Shown: positions 40,826 through 48,259, counted from the first letter of the stretch. The stretch: 64,000 nucleotides of DNA from UMGS1889 sp964540575 (GCA_964540575.1 CAZINI010000005.1:1-64000), one strand, 5' to 3'. Notes: generated by a model from the sequence alone, not told the origin. Made by a program: numbers and translations.

Positions 40826-40840
40826 TGTGAGGTGTAAAAA

Positions 40841-42250
40841 ATGATAAAAAGGATTTTAAGCATAATAATTGCTGTTGTTTTTTCTGTCTGTCTTTTATCT
40901 GTAAATTGTTCTGCTTTCCGATTTAATGGTGATAATCGTACAATAACAGAAGCTTATTCCGAGTGGTTCCAAAACATAAAGGAATTTTTAAGCGGTAATA
41001 TTGACTTTGAAGCATTTAAGAAGAATAATGAACAGTTTCAAGCTGATATTGTCGGTTTAAATCTGTTTCCTACTTCTTCTGATTTAGTGTGTGGTAAGAT
41101 TGAAGATTTTCAAAACTATGTAAATTCTGTAGTTGATGGTACTTCTAATACTGTTGACGATACTGTTGTAGATATTCTTGGTCAAGTCCTTGAACCTTTC
41201 GGTATTTTCGACTTTCGAGAACAGTTTGAACAGTGGTATCAAGATACATATGGTAAAGAATACGGTAAGCACGAAAACGCATTTGACCATAATTTTGATA
41301 CTAACGGTATGAATTATTATATCTATTATCACAGTTCAAGCGGTATATATGAATATAAAATGTTTTTGTATTATGATGGTCCTGCTTTAACTGTTTATGA
41401 TATGAAAAACGGTTCATATCAATATTTTCTCGGCTCTGAATTAGGAACTATTACTTATCGTGTATATAGTAGGGTCGAACGTGTTGACGGTTGGACTGAT
41501 TGGGAATGTGGTGATACTTATGTTAGTTCTACTTCTGCAAAGTTTTTTGTCAAAGGTACTGCAGATTATACCGTTACGTCTACAAATCTTCCTCTAAACT
41601 ATTGGGGAGATATTCTTGGCGGTGACCCTGTAATAGATTGGGATAAAGAATTTGGCGGCGGTGGTGAAAGCGGTGAACCTCCTGGTCTTACCGCTCCTGA
41701 ATTTCAAGATTTGATTGACAAATTAGCCGAACTGATTACCGAAATGCAGCCCGATAATACTACTATTGAAAATACTATAAATAATATCTATAACAAGATA
41801 GTTAATATGAATAATCAGCTTCATGCCGATTTATCTAAGGTTATTGAGTATCTCAAAAAAATTCTTAAAGAAGTTTCTGATTTCTTTGCAAGTTTTTTTG
41901 AAAAACTCGGTGAATTTTTTCAATCTGTTTTTTTGCCCGAAGATGGATATATCGAGTCTGCTTTGATGGATATTCAAGCCGCCTTTGATGATTGCTTTAG
42001 CTTTGCTGGCAGTCTTAAAACAATAGTAGATAATGCTATTACAGCATATAAAAACGGTGGCAAAAATCCTCCTGAAATTAATGTCAAAATAGATGGCTTT
42101 GGTCTTAACCATAAGCTTGATTTTTCTATTTTTGACGATAGTTCTGTTGAGCTTTTCCGCTCCGTCATATGTGCTTTTTGCTATGTTTCATTTGCATTAA
42201 GCACTTTCCGCCGTATTCCGTTGTATATATCAGGGGGTGGGGATAGATGA
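40841..42250 (+). CDS. Adsorption/attachment protein (pIII-like)
   Basis: The largest structural gene of the element (469 residues). It has a signal peptide (~1-25), an extracellular Tyr- and Asp-rich beta domain (~130-260), a Gly/Pro linker (GGGGESGEPPG), a long helical region (~280-390) and a C-terminal membrane anchor (VICAFCYVSFALSTF). This layout and its place between the coat and Zot genes fit the tip protein that binds the host and ends assembly. Sequence similarity to known pIII is not evident, as expected for a host-specific protein. It overlaps the next gene by four bases. Confidence 0.75.
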   Translation: MIKRILSIIIAVVFSVCLLSVNCSAFRFNGDNRTITEAYSEWFQNIKEFLSGNIDFEAFKKNNEQFQADIVGLNLFPTSSDLVCGKIEDFQNYVNSVVDGTSNTVDDTVVDILGQVLEPFGIFDFREQFEQWYQDTYGKEYGKHENAFDHNFDTNGMNYYIYYHSSSGIYEYKMFLYYDGPALTVYDMKNGSYQYFLGSELGTITYRVYSRVERVDGWTDWECGDTYVSSTSAKFFVKGTADYTVTSTNLPLNYWGDILGGDPVIDWDKEFGGGGESGEPPGLTAPEFQDLIDKLAELITEMQPDNTTIENTINNIYNKIVNMNNQLHADLSKVIEYLKKILKEVSDFFASFFEKLGEFFQSVFLPEDGYIESALMDIQAAFDDCFSFAGSLKTIVDNAITAYKNGGKNPPEINVKIDGFGLNHKLDFSIFDDSSVELFRSVICAFCYVSFALSTFRRIPLYISGGGDR

Positions 42251-42483
42251 TTATCCAAAGTATTATAGATATGTTTAAGGCGGTTGTTATCGGGCTTCTT
42301 CAATCTTTGCCCGAAATACCTGATATAAATCCGCCTGCAAGCTTTAATAGTGGGCTTGAAAGCGTTTTCGGCTTTATAGGGTGGTTAATGCCTTATGATT
42401 ATTATGCCCCCTTAATAACCTTTGTTCTCGCTCTCACAGCGTTACGCATAGCGTACAATATTATTCTTGTTATCAAAAAATAG
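42247..42483 (+). CDS. pVI-like minor coat protein
   Basis: A 78-residue hydrophobic protein with two or three membrane segments (MFKAVVIGLLQSL, FGFIGWLMPY and ITFVLALTALRIAYNIILVI). It lies between the pIII-like gene and Zot, exactly where gene VI lies in Ff phages. It starts in the ATGA overlap. Confidence 0.7.
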   Translation: MIIQSIIDMFKAVVIGLLQSLPEIPDINPPASFNSGLESVFGFIGWLMPYDYYAPLITFVLALTALRIAYNIILVIKK

Positions 42484-42499
42484 GAAAGTAGGTTGTTTT

Positions 42500-43327
42500 A
42501 TGGATTTTCTTCATTCTCTTCTTTGGGTTATAATCATTGTTTTAAGCATTTTCTTCGGTGCTCTTATGCTTATGACTGTTTTCTTTTGCGGCTTCTATTT
42601 CGCAAAGGGTAAACGCCGCAAGAAGCGTACAATCAAATCACAGTGGAAAAAGCGTAATGCATTAGTCCGTGTTTTCATTGATTTCCCTAGAGCGTTAGCC
42701 CGTGATTTTTATAACCGTGACCCTGATTCTATGAATATACACGGCATGTATATCTTTGCAGGGGAACAGGGCAGCGGAAAAACAATAGCCGCCGTTGAGT
42801 TCTTGCGGCGTTATAAGAAAATGTTCCCGAAAATAAAAATCCGCTCTAATATCGGCATAGACTTTCAGGACGGCAAAATAGAGGATTGGCGAGAAGTCGT
42901 TGGTGTTCATAACGGGCATATCGGTCAAATCGACTTTCTGGACGAAATACAAAATTGGTTCAATAGTATGGAAAGCAAGAATTTTCCCCCTGAGATGCTC
43001 GAGGAGATAACACAGGAACGAAAGAAACACAAGGTTATTGTTGGTACTTCTCAGGTTTTTACCCGTATGTCTAAGCCTTTGAGAGAGCAGACCCGCTATT
43101 TATGCCTGCCTGTAACCTTGCTCGGGTGTCTTACTATTGTTAGAGTATACAAACCCATTCTTGATGAACAGGGCAATTACAAGGATAAACGCTTTGTGCG
43201 TTGCTATTTCTTTGTTCACGATGAAGAGTTGCGGAACGCCTATAATACATATGAAAAGGTTGAACGCCTGACGAAAAAGGGCTTTGTAGACCGTTCTGAA
43301 CAGTTAAGGAGCGGAAAAGATGAATAA
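42500..43327 (+). CDS. zot: Zot/pI-type phage assembly ATPase
   Basis: Inner-membrane ATPase that drives extrusion of filamentous phages. A membrane segment lies at ~6-32 and a basic stretch (KGKRRKKRTIKSQWKKR) follows. The Zot domain has Walker A GEQGSGKT (~92-99) and Walker B-like IDFLDEIQNWF (~150). GTSQVFTRMSKPLREQTRYL, a conserved Zot segment, comes later. It has 275 residues, with no periplasmic C-terminal extension after the ATPase, as would be expected in a single-membrane host. ATG 42500 was chosen over 42467 on the ribosome site GGAAAGTAGG. Confidence 0.92.
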   Translation: MDFLHSLLWVIIIVLSIFFGALMLMTVFFCGFYFAKGKRRKKRTIKSQWKKRNALVRVFIDFPRALARDFYNRDPDSMNIHGMYIFAGEQGSGKTIAAVEFLRRYKKMFPKIKIRSNIGIDFQDGKIEDWREVVGVHNGHIGQIDFLDEIQNWFNSMESKNFPPEMLEEITQERKKHKVIVGTSQVFTRMSKPLREQTRYLCLPVTLLGCLTIVRVYKPILDEQGNYKDKRFVRCYFFVHDEELRNAYNTYEKVERLTKKGFVDRSEQLRSGKDE

Positions 43328-43541
43328 TAAATCATTGAAGCGTCTTATATATGAATACCTTGTCAACAACCGCCAGCGTCTACAAGATGAATATGACAAT
43401 CAAGTCAAGCTTGTGAAATATCGTGATGTTGATGCTCTGGACGTGTACGAATATCAGCTTGCAATAACACGCCTGCAAGCCTTTGAAGAATTTTCGCATG
43501 ATATTATTCAGCTTATGCGTATCAGTGACATTAATCATTAA
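43320..43541 (+). CDS. Last prophage gene, small helical protein
   Basis: A 73-residue charged helical protein. Its second half (VKYRDVDALDVYEYQLAITR then LQAFEEFSHDIIQLMRISDI) is clearly related to IRYRKIDTVDCLELVIAIER and LQCFKEFANNAISLLKLDEI in the satellite gene at 44672. It overlaps zot by eight bases. No function is known. Confidence 0.75.
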   Translation: MNNKSLKRLIYEYLVNNRQRLQDEYDNQVKLVKYRDVDALDVYEYQLAITRLQAFEEFSHDIIQLMRISDINH

Positions 43542-43544
43542 AAT

Positions 43545-43590
43545 AAGTGCAGATACCAGCATAATTAATAAATGCTTAATATCTGCACTT
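43545..43590 (+). terminator. Terminator of the prophage late operon
   Basis: AAGTGCAGATA and TATCTGCACTT form a perfect 11-bp stem, with AGCAT/ATGCT inside. It is followed by a T/C-rich stretch. Confidence 0.75.
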
Positions 43591-43594
43591 GCTC

Positions 43595-43623
43595 TTGCAA
43601 ATCCCTAAATAACGTGATATAAT
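43595..43623 (+). promoter_or_regulatory. Outward promoter at the right end of the prophage
   Basis: TTGCAA, 17 nt, TATAAT, reading across the att site. 28 bases (43599-43626) are identical to the promoter at the right end of the satellite (45048-45075). Here a terminator at 43684 stops the transcript soon after the att site. Confidence 0.8.
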
Positions 43624-43639
43624 AAAAGCAATATTAAGA

Positions 43640-43684
43640 AAAGGAGAAAAATGCGTACTCTTAATTGCACTAAATTTATATTAA
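43640..43684 (+). other. Middle attachment site between prophage and satellite
   Basis: 45 bases identical to attL (34397-34441). The dif left arm ATTGCACTAAA and centre TTTATA lie at 43664-43680; the right arm is TTAACGGGTTG. It is the junction of the two tandem elements. Confidence 0.85.
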
Positions 43685-43706
43685 CGGGTTGTATATACCC
43701 GTTTTT
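43684..43706 (+). terminator. Terminator directly after the middle att site
   Basis: ACGGGT and ACCCGT around seven bases with seven T. Together with the promoter at 43595 it defines a transcript of about 80 nt across the att site. 43707-43845 has no gene; only a weak AACGGCT/AGCCGTT hairpin (43794-43833) is visible. Confidence 0.8.
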
Positions 43707-43845
43707 TTATTTTTAAAGGCTTCGTGGCTCTCTGTAAGTGGCTTTAAAGGGCTTGCTAGGGTAGGGACACGAACATTCCTGCACCCCTCTTAAAACGGCT
43801 GTATTTTGCTTACAAGAGCCGTTAGAAAAAAGTTTACAAAGTCAG

Positions 43846-43979
43846 CTATTGACAATAGGCTTTTCGGTGGTAGGCTTGGATGCCGACAGGCTCACCGCAA
43901 GGACGCCCCGTGGGCGGACTGCGGGGTGCCTGCCGACAGCCTGCCGAATACCACCGAAAACGGTTCCTGTTGTCAATAG
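43846..43979 (+). other. Origin/packaging-like hairpin of the satellite
   Basis: CTATTGACAATAGG pairs with CCTGTTGTCAATAG (one mismatch), then TTTTCGGTGGTA with TACCACCGAAAA, with further GC-rich pairing inside. GTCAATAGATGAGT after the stem corresponds to GTCAATAGAGGAGT after the prophage hairpin (36018), which shows common origin. Confidence 0.7.
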
Positions 43980-44059
43980 ATGAGTTTGTAAACTTTCTTT
44001 TAACGGCGGCTGTTCTGCAAAACACCTTTTCTGAGTTCGTGGGGCTTTCTACCAATTTC

Positions 44060-44089
44060 GGAATGACCTTATATTAAAAAGGTCATTCC
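44060..44089. terminator. Conserved 10-bp hairpin, satellite copy
   Basis: GGAATGACCT/AGGTCATTCC, identical with its next ten bases to 36171-36210. Confidence 0.7.
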
Positions 44090-44126
44090 AACACAGTTTT
44101 TCTACAAAAGTTCTACCAAAACACTA

Positions 44127-44155
44127 TTGACATTCTATCGTTCTTGTAGTATAAT
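44127..44155 (+). promoter_or_regulatory. Consensus promoter of the satellite regulator
   Basis: TTGACA, 17 nt, TATAAT, 22 bp before the ribbon-helix-helix gene start. It is as perfect as the prophage promoter at 35434. Confidence 0.85.
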
Positions 44156-44177
44156 GTTTTTCGGGAGGTGGTTCAAA

Positions 44178-44357
44178 ATGTCAATTAAAAACAGTTCAAA
44201 AAGTTCAAATTTAATCCATAATCAGGAAGATAAAAAGTTGAATTTCTCTGTTACGGCTTCGCTTTATAACAAATTAAAGCGTGAAAGTGAAAAAAGGGGT
44301 GTTTCAATGTCCGCACTTATCCGTACGATACTTTTCGATTACTTTGAAGCAAAATAG
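44178..44357 (+). CDS. Ribbon-helix-helix regulator of the satellite
   Basis: A 59-residue protein. LNFSVTASLYNKLKRESEKR then GVSMSALIRTILFDYFEA form the strand and two helices of the CopG/Arc fold after a short polar N-terminus. GGGAGGTGG precedes ATG 44178. It holds the same place as the prophage gene at 35485, after a consensus promoter, and probably controls the satellite. Confidence 0.78.
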   Translation: MSIKNSSKSSNLIHNQEDKKLNFSVTASLYNKLKRESEKRGVSMSALIRTILFDYFEAK

Positions 44358-44424
44358 CCTGTTACAATCTCACAAACAAAATATAAAAACTTTGTTCTAT
44401 TTCTACAAACTTCAAATTCTGCTC

Positions 44425-44454
44425 TTGACAAAAGCGGCTTGGATAGCATATAAT
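44425..44454 (+). promoter_or_regulatory. SigA-type promoter
   Basis: TTGACA, 18 nt, TATAAT. It drives the second satellite operon. Confidence 0.75.
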
Positions 44455-44512
44455 CTTGAATTAATCGGAAGTCTTTACATAATTCCGAATTTTTGATTGT
44501 GAGGTGCTTTCA

Positions 44513-44662
44513 ATGTCAGAGGAAAAATTAACGTCATATCTGCGACTGCATATTACACCGACCTTGTTCAATTGGCTGAAAACGGAAGCGGATTACTGTG
44601 GTATGAGCATTGCGGGGTTCTGCCGACTGTTGCTTAACGAATGCCGCAAGGGCAGAATGTGA
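44513..44662 (+). CDS. Second small ribbon-helix-helix-like protein
   Basis: A 49-residue protein (TSYLRLHITPTLFNWLKTEA then GMSIAGFCRLLLNECRKG), again with the strand-helix-helix pattern. GAGGTG lies seven bases before ATG 44513. The stop is nine bases before the next gene. DNA binding is inferred from pattern only. Confidence 0.65.
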   Translation: MSEEKLTSYLRLHITPTLFNWLKTEADYCGMSIAGFCRLLLNECRKGRM

Positions 44663-44671
44663 GGTGCAACA

Positions 44672-44914
44672 ATGGCAGTAAGCAAAAAGCACTTGTTTAT
44701 GTCGTATATTCTCAATCAGCTTACACGGCTTGAACAAGACGTTCAGGAACAAACAGCCCATATCAGATACCGCAAGATAGATACTGTTGATTGTCTTGAA
44801 TTGGTCATAGCTATTGAACGCTTGCAATGCTTCAAAGAGTTCGCTAACAACGCTATAAGCCTTTTAAAGCTTGATGAAATCGACTGTGAAAGCCTTGATA
44901 GCAGATTGAAATAA
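44672..44914 (+). CDS. Satellite paralogue of the last prophage gene
   Basis: An 80-residue helical protein related over ~40 residues to the protein at 43320 (both have a YR..D..D motif, then ITRLQ/IERLQ, then F-E/K-EF). GAGGTG precedes the ATG. Retention of this gene at the right end of both elements, next to the att site, suggests a role linked to integration, excision or satellite packaging, which is inference. Confidence 0.72.
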   Translation: MAVSKKHLFMSYILNQLTRLEQDVQEQTAHIRYRKIDTVDCLELVIAIERLQCFKEFANNAISLLKLDEIDCESLDSRLK

Positions 44915-44926
44915 TCTCTTTTCTTG

Positions 44927-44957
44927 AACGCCGTGGGTAAATTCCTTCGGCGTTTTT
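44927..44957 (+). terminator. Rho-independent terminator of the satellite operon
   Basis: AACGCCG and CGGCGTT with a 14-base loop and five T. Confidence 0.85.
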
Positions 44958-45043
44958 CTTTGTCCATATCCGAATAATTATCATATAATCATATAGTATT
45001 GAGAGAACATTAACAAAACGCTGTCATCAGTCTTTAAAAATGC

Positions 45044-45072
45044 TTGAAAATCCCTAAATAACGTGATATAAT
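45044..45072 (+). promoter_or_regulatory. Outward promoter of the satellite, reading into xer
   Basis: TTGAAA, 17 nt, TATAAT. It shares 28 bases with the prophage right-end promoter. No terminator lies between it and xer, so it should drive xer across the dif site. Confidence 0.8.
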
Positions 45073-45104
45073 AAACCTAGACTACAGAAAGGAACGTGCT
45101 TCTT

Positions 45105-45132
45105 ATTGCACTAAATTTATATTATGTGCAAT
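45105..45132 (+). other. dif-like chromosome dimer resolution site
   Basis: Eleven-base left arm ATTGCACTAAA, six-base centre TTTATA, eleven-base right arm TTATGTGCAAT. The arms are inverted copies (ATTGCAC and GTGCAAT outside). The E. coli dif arms are GGTGCGCATAA and TTATGTTAAAT with centre TGTATA, so centre and right arm are strikingly alike. Left arm and centre recur at 34421 and 43664; only this copy has both arms. It lies 21 bp before xer. Confidence 0.85.
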
Positions 45133-45153
45133 TAGCTGTATGCATAAAGAACT

Positions 45154-46167
45154 ATGTCAATTGATAGATCTGAAACCCCCTACTACCTCAATGATTTCCT
45201 TACATATACCAAGGTAATCAAAATACGCTCCGACAGAACTGTTGAAGCGTACTATAACGACATTAAATTATTTCTTAAGTATCTAAAACGTCTGCGTACG
45301 AATATGCCTGCAGATACCAAGCTGGAATCCGTATCGATAAAAGATATTCCGATCGATATGCTTAAAGACATAACTCTGTCGGATATTTATGAGTTTCTTT
45401 ATTTCACTTCAACGGAACTCAAAAATAACGACCGCACCCGTGCAAGAAAATCATCATCGCTGCGTGCGTTTTTCAAGTATTTGTCTAAACAGGCTCATCT
45501 GTTGGACTCGGATCCTCTAAAGGATCTGGAAATGCCGTCCATCAAGCAAAAGCTGCCTAAATATCTGACTTTAAATGACAGCGTTAATCTGCTGGAAGCT
45601 GTTGCAGATTCCGAAGATCCATATTTCGAACGTGATTACTGCATTATTACTTTGTTCATAAATTGCGGTATGCGTCTTAGCGAGCTTGTTGGTATCAATC
45701 TTCGGGATATAAATATGGACGAACGCACTCTCAGGCTTCTCGGTAAAGGCAACAAAGAACGCATTATCTACATAAATAACGCCTGTGTGGACGCTGTATC
45801 TGCTTATTTGAAGGTCAGACCTAAGTCCGAGACTGAACCAAACGCATTATTTCTCAGCAAACGTGGTACCCGTATCAGCCGCCGACGTGTCCAGCAGGTG
45901 GTGGAAAATGCTCTGAAGCTGTCGGGACTCGACAACCGTGGATTATCCACACATAAGCTCAGACATACGGCAGCTACGCTTATGTATCAGTACGGCAATG
46001 TGGATACCTTGGTTTTAAAGGATATTCTTGGACACAAGAGCATAGCCACTACCGAGATATACACCCATATTTCAAATGAAAATCTCAAAAATGCTATCGA
46101 CTCTTCCCCGCTTGCCAACATCACTGCCGGCGGAGATAACAATGACGATGATGATGACAAGAACTGA
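45154..46167 (+). CDS. Xer-type tyrosine recombinase
   Basis: Site-specific recombinase that should resolve chromosome dimers at dif. The N-terminal core-binding domain is followed by the catalytic domain, with Arg in CGMRLSELVG, Lys in LGKGNKERI, HKLRHT (His, Arg), LGHKSIATT (His) and Tyr in TEIYTH. The length, 337 residues, is longer than XerC/D (~300) and near XerS (~356). An Asp-rich tail ends the protein. The ribosome site before ATG 45154 is weak. Adjacency to dif is like xerS-dif(SL) of streptococci. The phage and satellite encode no recombinase of their own, so this one probably integrates them. Confidence 0.88.
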   Translation: MSIDRSETPYYLNDFLTYTKVIKIRSDRTVEAYYNDIKLFLKYLKRLRTNMPADTKLESVSIKDIPIDMLKDITLSDIYEFLYFTSTELKNNDRTRARKSSSLRAFFKYLSKQAHLLDSDPLKDLEMPSIKQKLPKYLTLNDSVNLLEAVADSEDPYFERDYCIITLFINCGMRLSELVGINLRDINMDERTLRLLGKGNKERIIYINNACVDAVSAYLKVRPKSETEPNALFLSKRGTRISRRRVQQVVENALKLSGLDNRGLSTHKLRHTAATLMYQYGNVDTLVLKDILGHKSIATTEIYTHISNENLKNAIDSSPLANITAGGDNNDDDDDKN

Positions 46168-46268
46168 TTCTCCAGGAACTGATTCTCATTGATTAAATAT
46201 TTTTCGATCAACGCAAAAAGCCACAGGATCGTATCCGCCCAATCACCCCACGCAAAACAAAGACAAGT

Positions 46269-46294
46269 GCCTCTGCGTTCAAAACTGCAGAGGC
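46269..46294 (-). terminator. Hairpin near the IS66 left end
   Basis: GCCTCTGC and GCAGAGGC with a ten-base loop. It is placed after the last - strand gene of the IS. Confidence 0.55.
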
Positions 46295-46308
46295 GGTTAA
46301 TATGTATA

Positions 46309-46596
46309 TCACCAAGCATTACCTGTAATAATGTCATAAACCAGGTCGTAAGGATCACATAGAGCATCGCGAAGTTCATCATCGCTAAGACCGTCACTAT
46401 TGTCAACAATTTCTCCAAAACGTTCAGCAAATATCTCAGCGGCTTCCGCATTTTCTGAATACATTTTATCAAAACGCAGGCTCAAGTGATGATTGAAATC
46501 AAGCGTGAAATCTGATCTTGATGATTCTTCGTCTATAAATTTCCGTACAAAATCCATCATAAAAGCGATGTTAGCACCATATTTTTTCTTTGACAT
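46309..46596 (-). CDS. Hypothetical IS66 passenger protein
   Basis: A 95-residue acidic soluble protein (begins MSKKKYGANIAFMMDFVRKF). TAGGAG lies before the ATG. It lies between tnpC and the IS end on the same strand, a place where some IS66 elements carry an extra gene. No function is known. Confidence 0.6.
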   Translation of the reverse strand: MSKKKYGANIAFMMDFVRKFIDEESSRSDFTLDFNHHLSLRFDKMYSENAEAAEIFAERFGEIVDNSDGLSDDELRDALCDPYDLVYDIITGNAW

Positions 46597-46605
46597 AAAA
46601 ATCTC

Positions 46606-46953
46606 CTATTTGCAATACTTCGGAAGTTCAGCCCAGGGCATCAGTCTATCAAGTTGATCGTCGGTCGGAGCTTCACCGAGCTTTGGCAACTCACTCAACA
46701 AGTGAAGCAGATAACCGTAAACATTGAGATTATTCAGCTTTGCCGACTCGATGACCGAATACCACATCATACTCGCATCAGCACCCTTGTTGGTGTCAGC
46801 AAACAGCCAGTTCTTTCTGCCCATTGCAAACGGCTTTACTGCTCGTTCGGCACGGTTGTTAGTAAGCTCCAGACGACCGTCAAGCAGGAATGCTTCAAGC
46901 TCTTTCTTGTTATTCAGCGAATAGGTCACAGCTTTACAGAGATTAGAGCCTCC
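46606..46953 (-). pseudogene. tnpC: IS66 transposase TnpC, C-terminal fragment
   Basis: About 115 residues match the end of IS66 transposases (KAVTYSLNNKKELEAFLLDG then RLELTNNRAERAVKPFAMGR, with the final catalytic Glu region in NNRAE). Everything before is missing; at about 46953 the sequence passes into unrelated DNA that looks like an IS256 end (TGTGTAAATG at 47000). Confidence 0.85.
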
Positions 46954-47177
46954 GTTTGCTGATATGTTTCCGAGAAGTTGGGTATGAAAAATAAACTGTG
47001 TAAATGAATCTCCCTCAATAATTTTGACAATACTAAAAACACAGCCAAACAGGGCAACGCTGAGGAGCGACCCGACGCAGGCTGTAAAGATATACGGTGA
47101 AGAGCAGCGCATTGTCGCTGCTTTTCTTTTCAAGCGGATAAACCTCAGGAGTTCGAGGACAGCGTCCTCAACAGCCG

Positions 47178-47390
47178 TCAGGCTGCAAACCTATCCTCAA
47201 AGAAAATTGCGAACTGTGAGTACGCAAGTTCCCAATTCCGAACGGGCAGTGTCCACTTCTTTGAGATCTCCTTCACACTCATAAAAATAACCTTTCTGAT
47301 AGAATCATCTGTCGGAAAAACTGCCTTGGATTTTGTGAATTTTCTGACCATTCTGTGGTAGCTCTCAACTGCATTTGTAGTATATATTAC
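47178..47390 (-). pseudogene. IS256-family transposase, C-terminal fragment
   Basis: The - strand from 47390 reads IYTTNAVESYHRMVRKFTKS, then KEISKKWTLPVRNWELAYSQ and FAIFFEDRF before a stop. This is the C-terminus of Mutator/IS256 transposases (family pattern YTTNAIES and KKWTMPVRNW). The N-terminal ~330 residues are absent. 46954-47177 holds only IS256 end-like DNA and hairpins GAGGAC/GTCCTC and CAGCC/GGCTG. Confidence 0.82.
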
Positions 47391-47405
47391 CCTTTAATTT
47401 ATCAA

Positions 47406-47972
47406 TCATTTGTGTAAGTCATAATACTTTTTAAACTGCGCTTCTACTATTTGATCTACATCATCAAAATATAATAACTTTCCATATGTTTCATACCACT
47501 TCTCTCCCCATTCTTTACCGTGATGTTCACCGGTACATACTCCTTGATTATCGCAAACGTAGAACTCTGCACCATAGAAATGCTCTATAAGCCATAAAAC
47601 ATTTGTATAGTTTTTTCTGATTAGCTTCAAACTATCGAATATCCTCATTGGATATTCATAAGAACTATTATTAAGAAGAAACACCTTAGCAGCAAGCTCA
47701 AAACATATAATAAACATTTTGAAATCTAGCTGATCATATTCGTCAGGGCACATATCTGAAGACGGATCACCTGCCCACGCAAAAGGACCTTTATACATTA
47801 TGTTATCCTCTCCGTTTGGCAAATTCAATCCACATGATTCAAATCTATATTGATGTCCGTGTGCATAGTTATCTATAACCGCCTGAAAATCACGTTCAAT
47901 ACATTCTTCAAAAAACCATATTACTTGGCTATATTCATCACGATTATACGGAAACACATCTACAAATCGCAT
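47406..47972 (-). CDS. Hypothetical cargo protein
   Basis: A 188-residue acidic, aromatic-rich soluble protein (begins MRFVDVFPYNRDEYSQVIWF). GGAG lies nine bases before start 47972. No family was recognised. The composition resembles immunity proteins of polymorphic toxin systems, but no motif supports this. It is the second gene of a two-gene cargo operon inside the IS66. Confidence 0.6.
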   Translation of the reverse strand: MRFVDVFPYNRDEYSQVIWFFEECIERDFQAVIDNYAHGHQYRFESCGLNLPNGEDNIMYKGPFAWAGDPSSDMCPDEYDQLDFKMFIICFELAAKVFLLNNSSYEYPMRIFDSLKLIRKNYTNVLWLIEHFYGAEFYVCDNQGVCTGEHHGKEWGEKWYETYGKLLYFDDVDQIVEAQFKKYYDLHK

Positions 47973-47986
47973 ACATACTTTCTCCT

Positions 47987-48157
47987 TTACTTTATTGGAT
48001 AAACCGAAGATATTTCCCAAGTTTCAAGATCTATCCACGCTTCAAAACTTATATTAGTATCATAGATACCTTTAATTATAAGTGATACTTGTCTATTATT
48101 GCTTCTATTTTTTGCATAAATAATTAATTTAGAATTTACAAATGCCAATTTCTCCAT
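47987..48157 (-). CDS. Small hypothetical cargo protein
   Basis: A 56-residue beta-rich protein (MEKLAFVNSKLIIYAKNRSN start, EAWIDLETWEISSVYPIK end). GGAGGTTGAGG precedes the start. It lies 14 bases before the 188-residue gene and is probably cotranscribed. Function unknown. Confidence 0.55.
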   Translation of the reverse strand: MEKLAFVNSKLIIYAKNRSNNRQVSLIIKGIYDTNISFEAWIDLETWEISSVYPIK

Positions 48158-48259
48158 TTCCTCAACCTCCTTTATTATACCACAAAAACCGCATAAAATC
48201 AAGGCTTTACAGCATTTCTAAACAGAGAAAGCGAGGCTGAAAACTACCTCGCTTTTGTA

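Larger units (their letters stand above)
34421..43663 (+). mobile_element. Inovirus-type filamentous phage prophage (9.24 kb)
   Basis: Bounded by 45-bp direct repeats. Gene order: leftward lysogeny genes, origin region, then rightward ssDNA-binding protein, YopX, mini-Zot, Rep_trans initiator, three small membrane proteins, two pVIII-like coats, terminator, pIII-like adsorption protein, pVI-like protein, Zot/pI ATPase and one more gene. This is the standard replication-structure-assembly order of filamentous phages. All key genes are intact. The integrase function appears to be supplied by the neighbouring host xer gene. Confidence 0.88.
43664..45104 (+). mobile_element. Miniature inovirus satellite or deletion derivative (1.44 kb)
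   Basis: It lies between the middle att site and dif. It has a 134-nt origin-like hairpin homologous to the prophage's, the identical 40-nt hairpin repeat, a regulator promoter, two ribbon-helix-helix genes, a paralogue of the last prophage gene, a terminator and the same outward promoter. It lacks Rep, ssDNA-binding, coat and Zot genes, so it would depend on a helper phage. The two RHH genes are intact with good promoters, which argues for a maintained satellite rather than debris. Confidence 0.75.
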
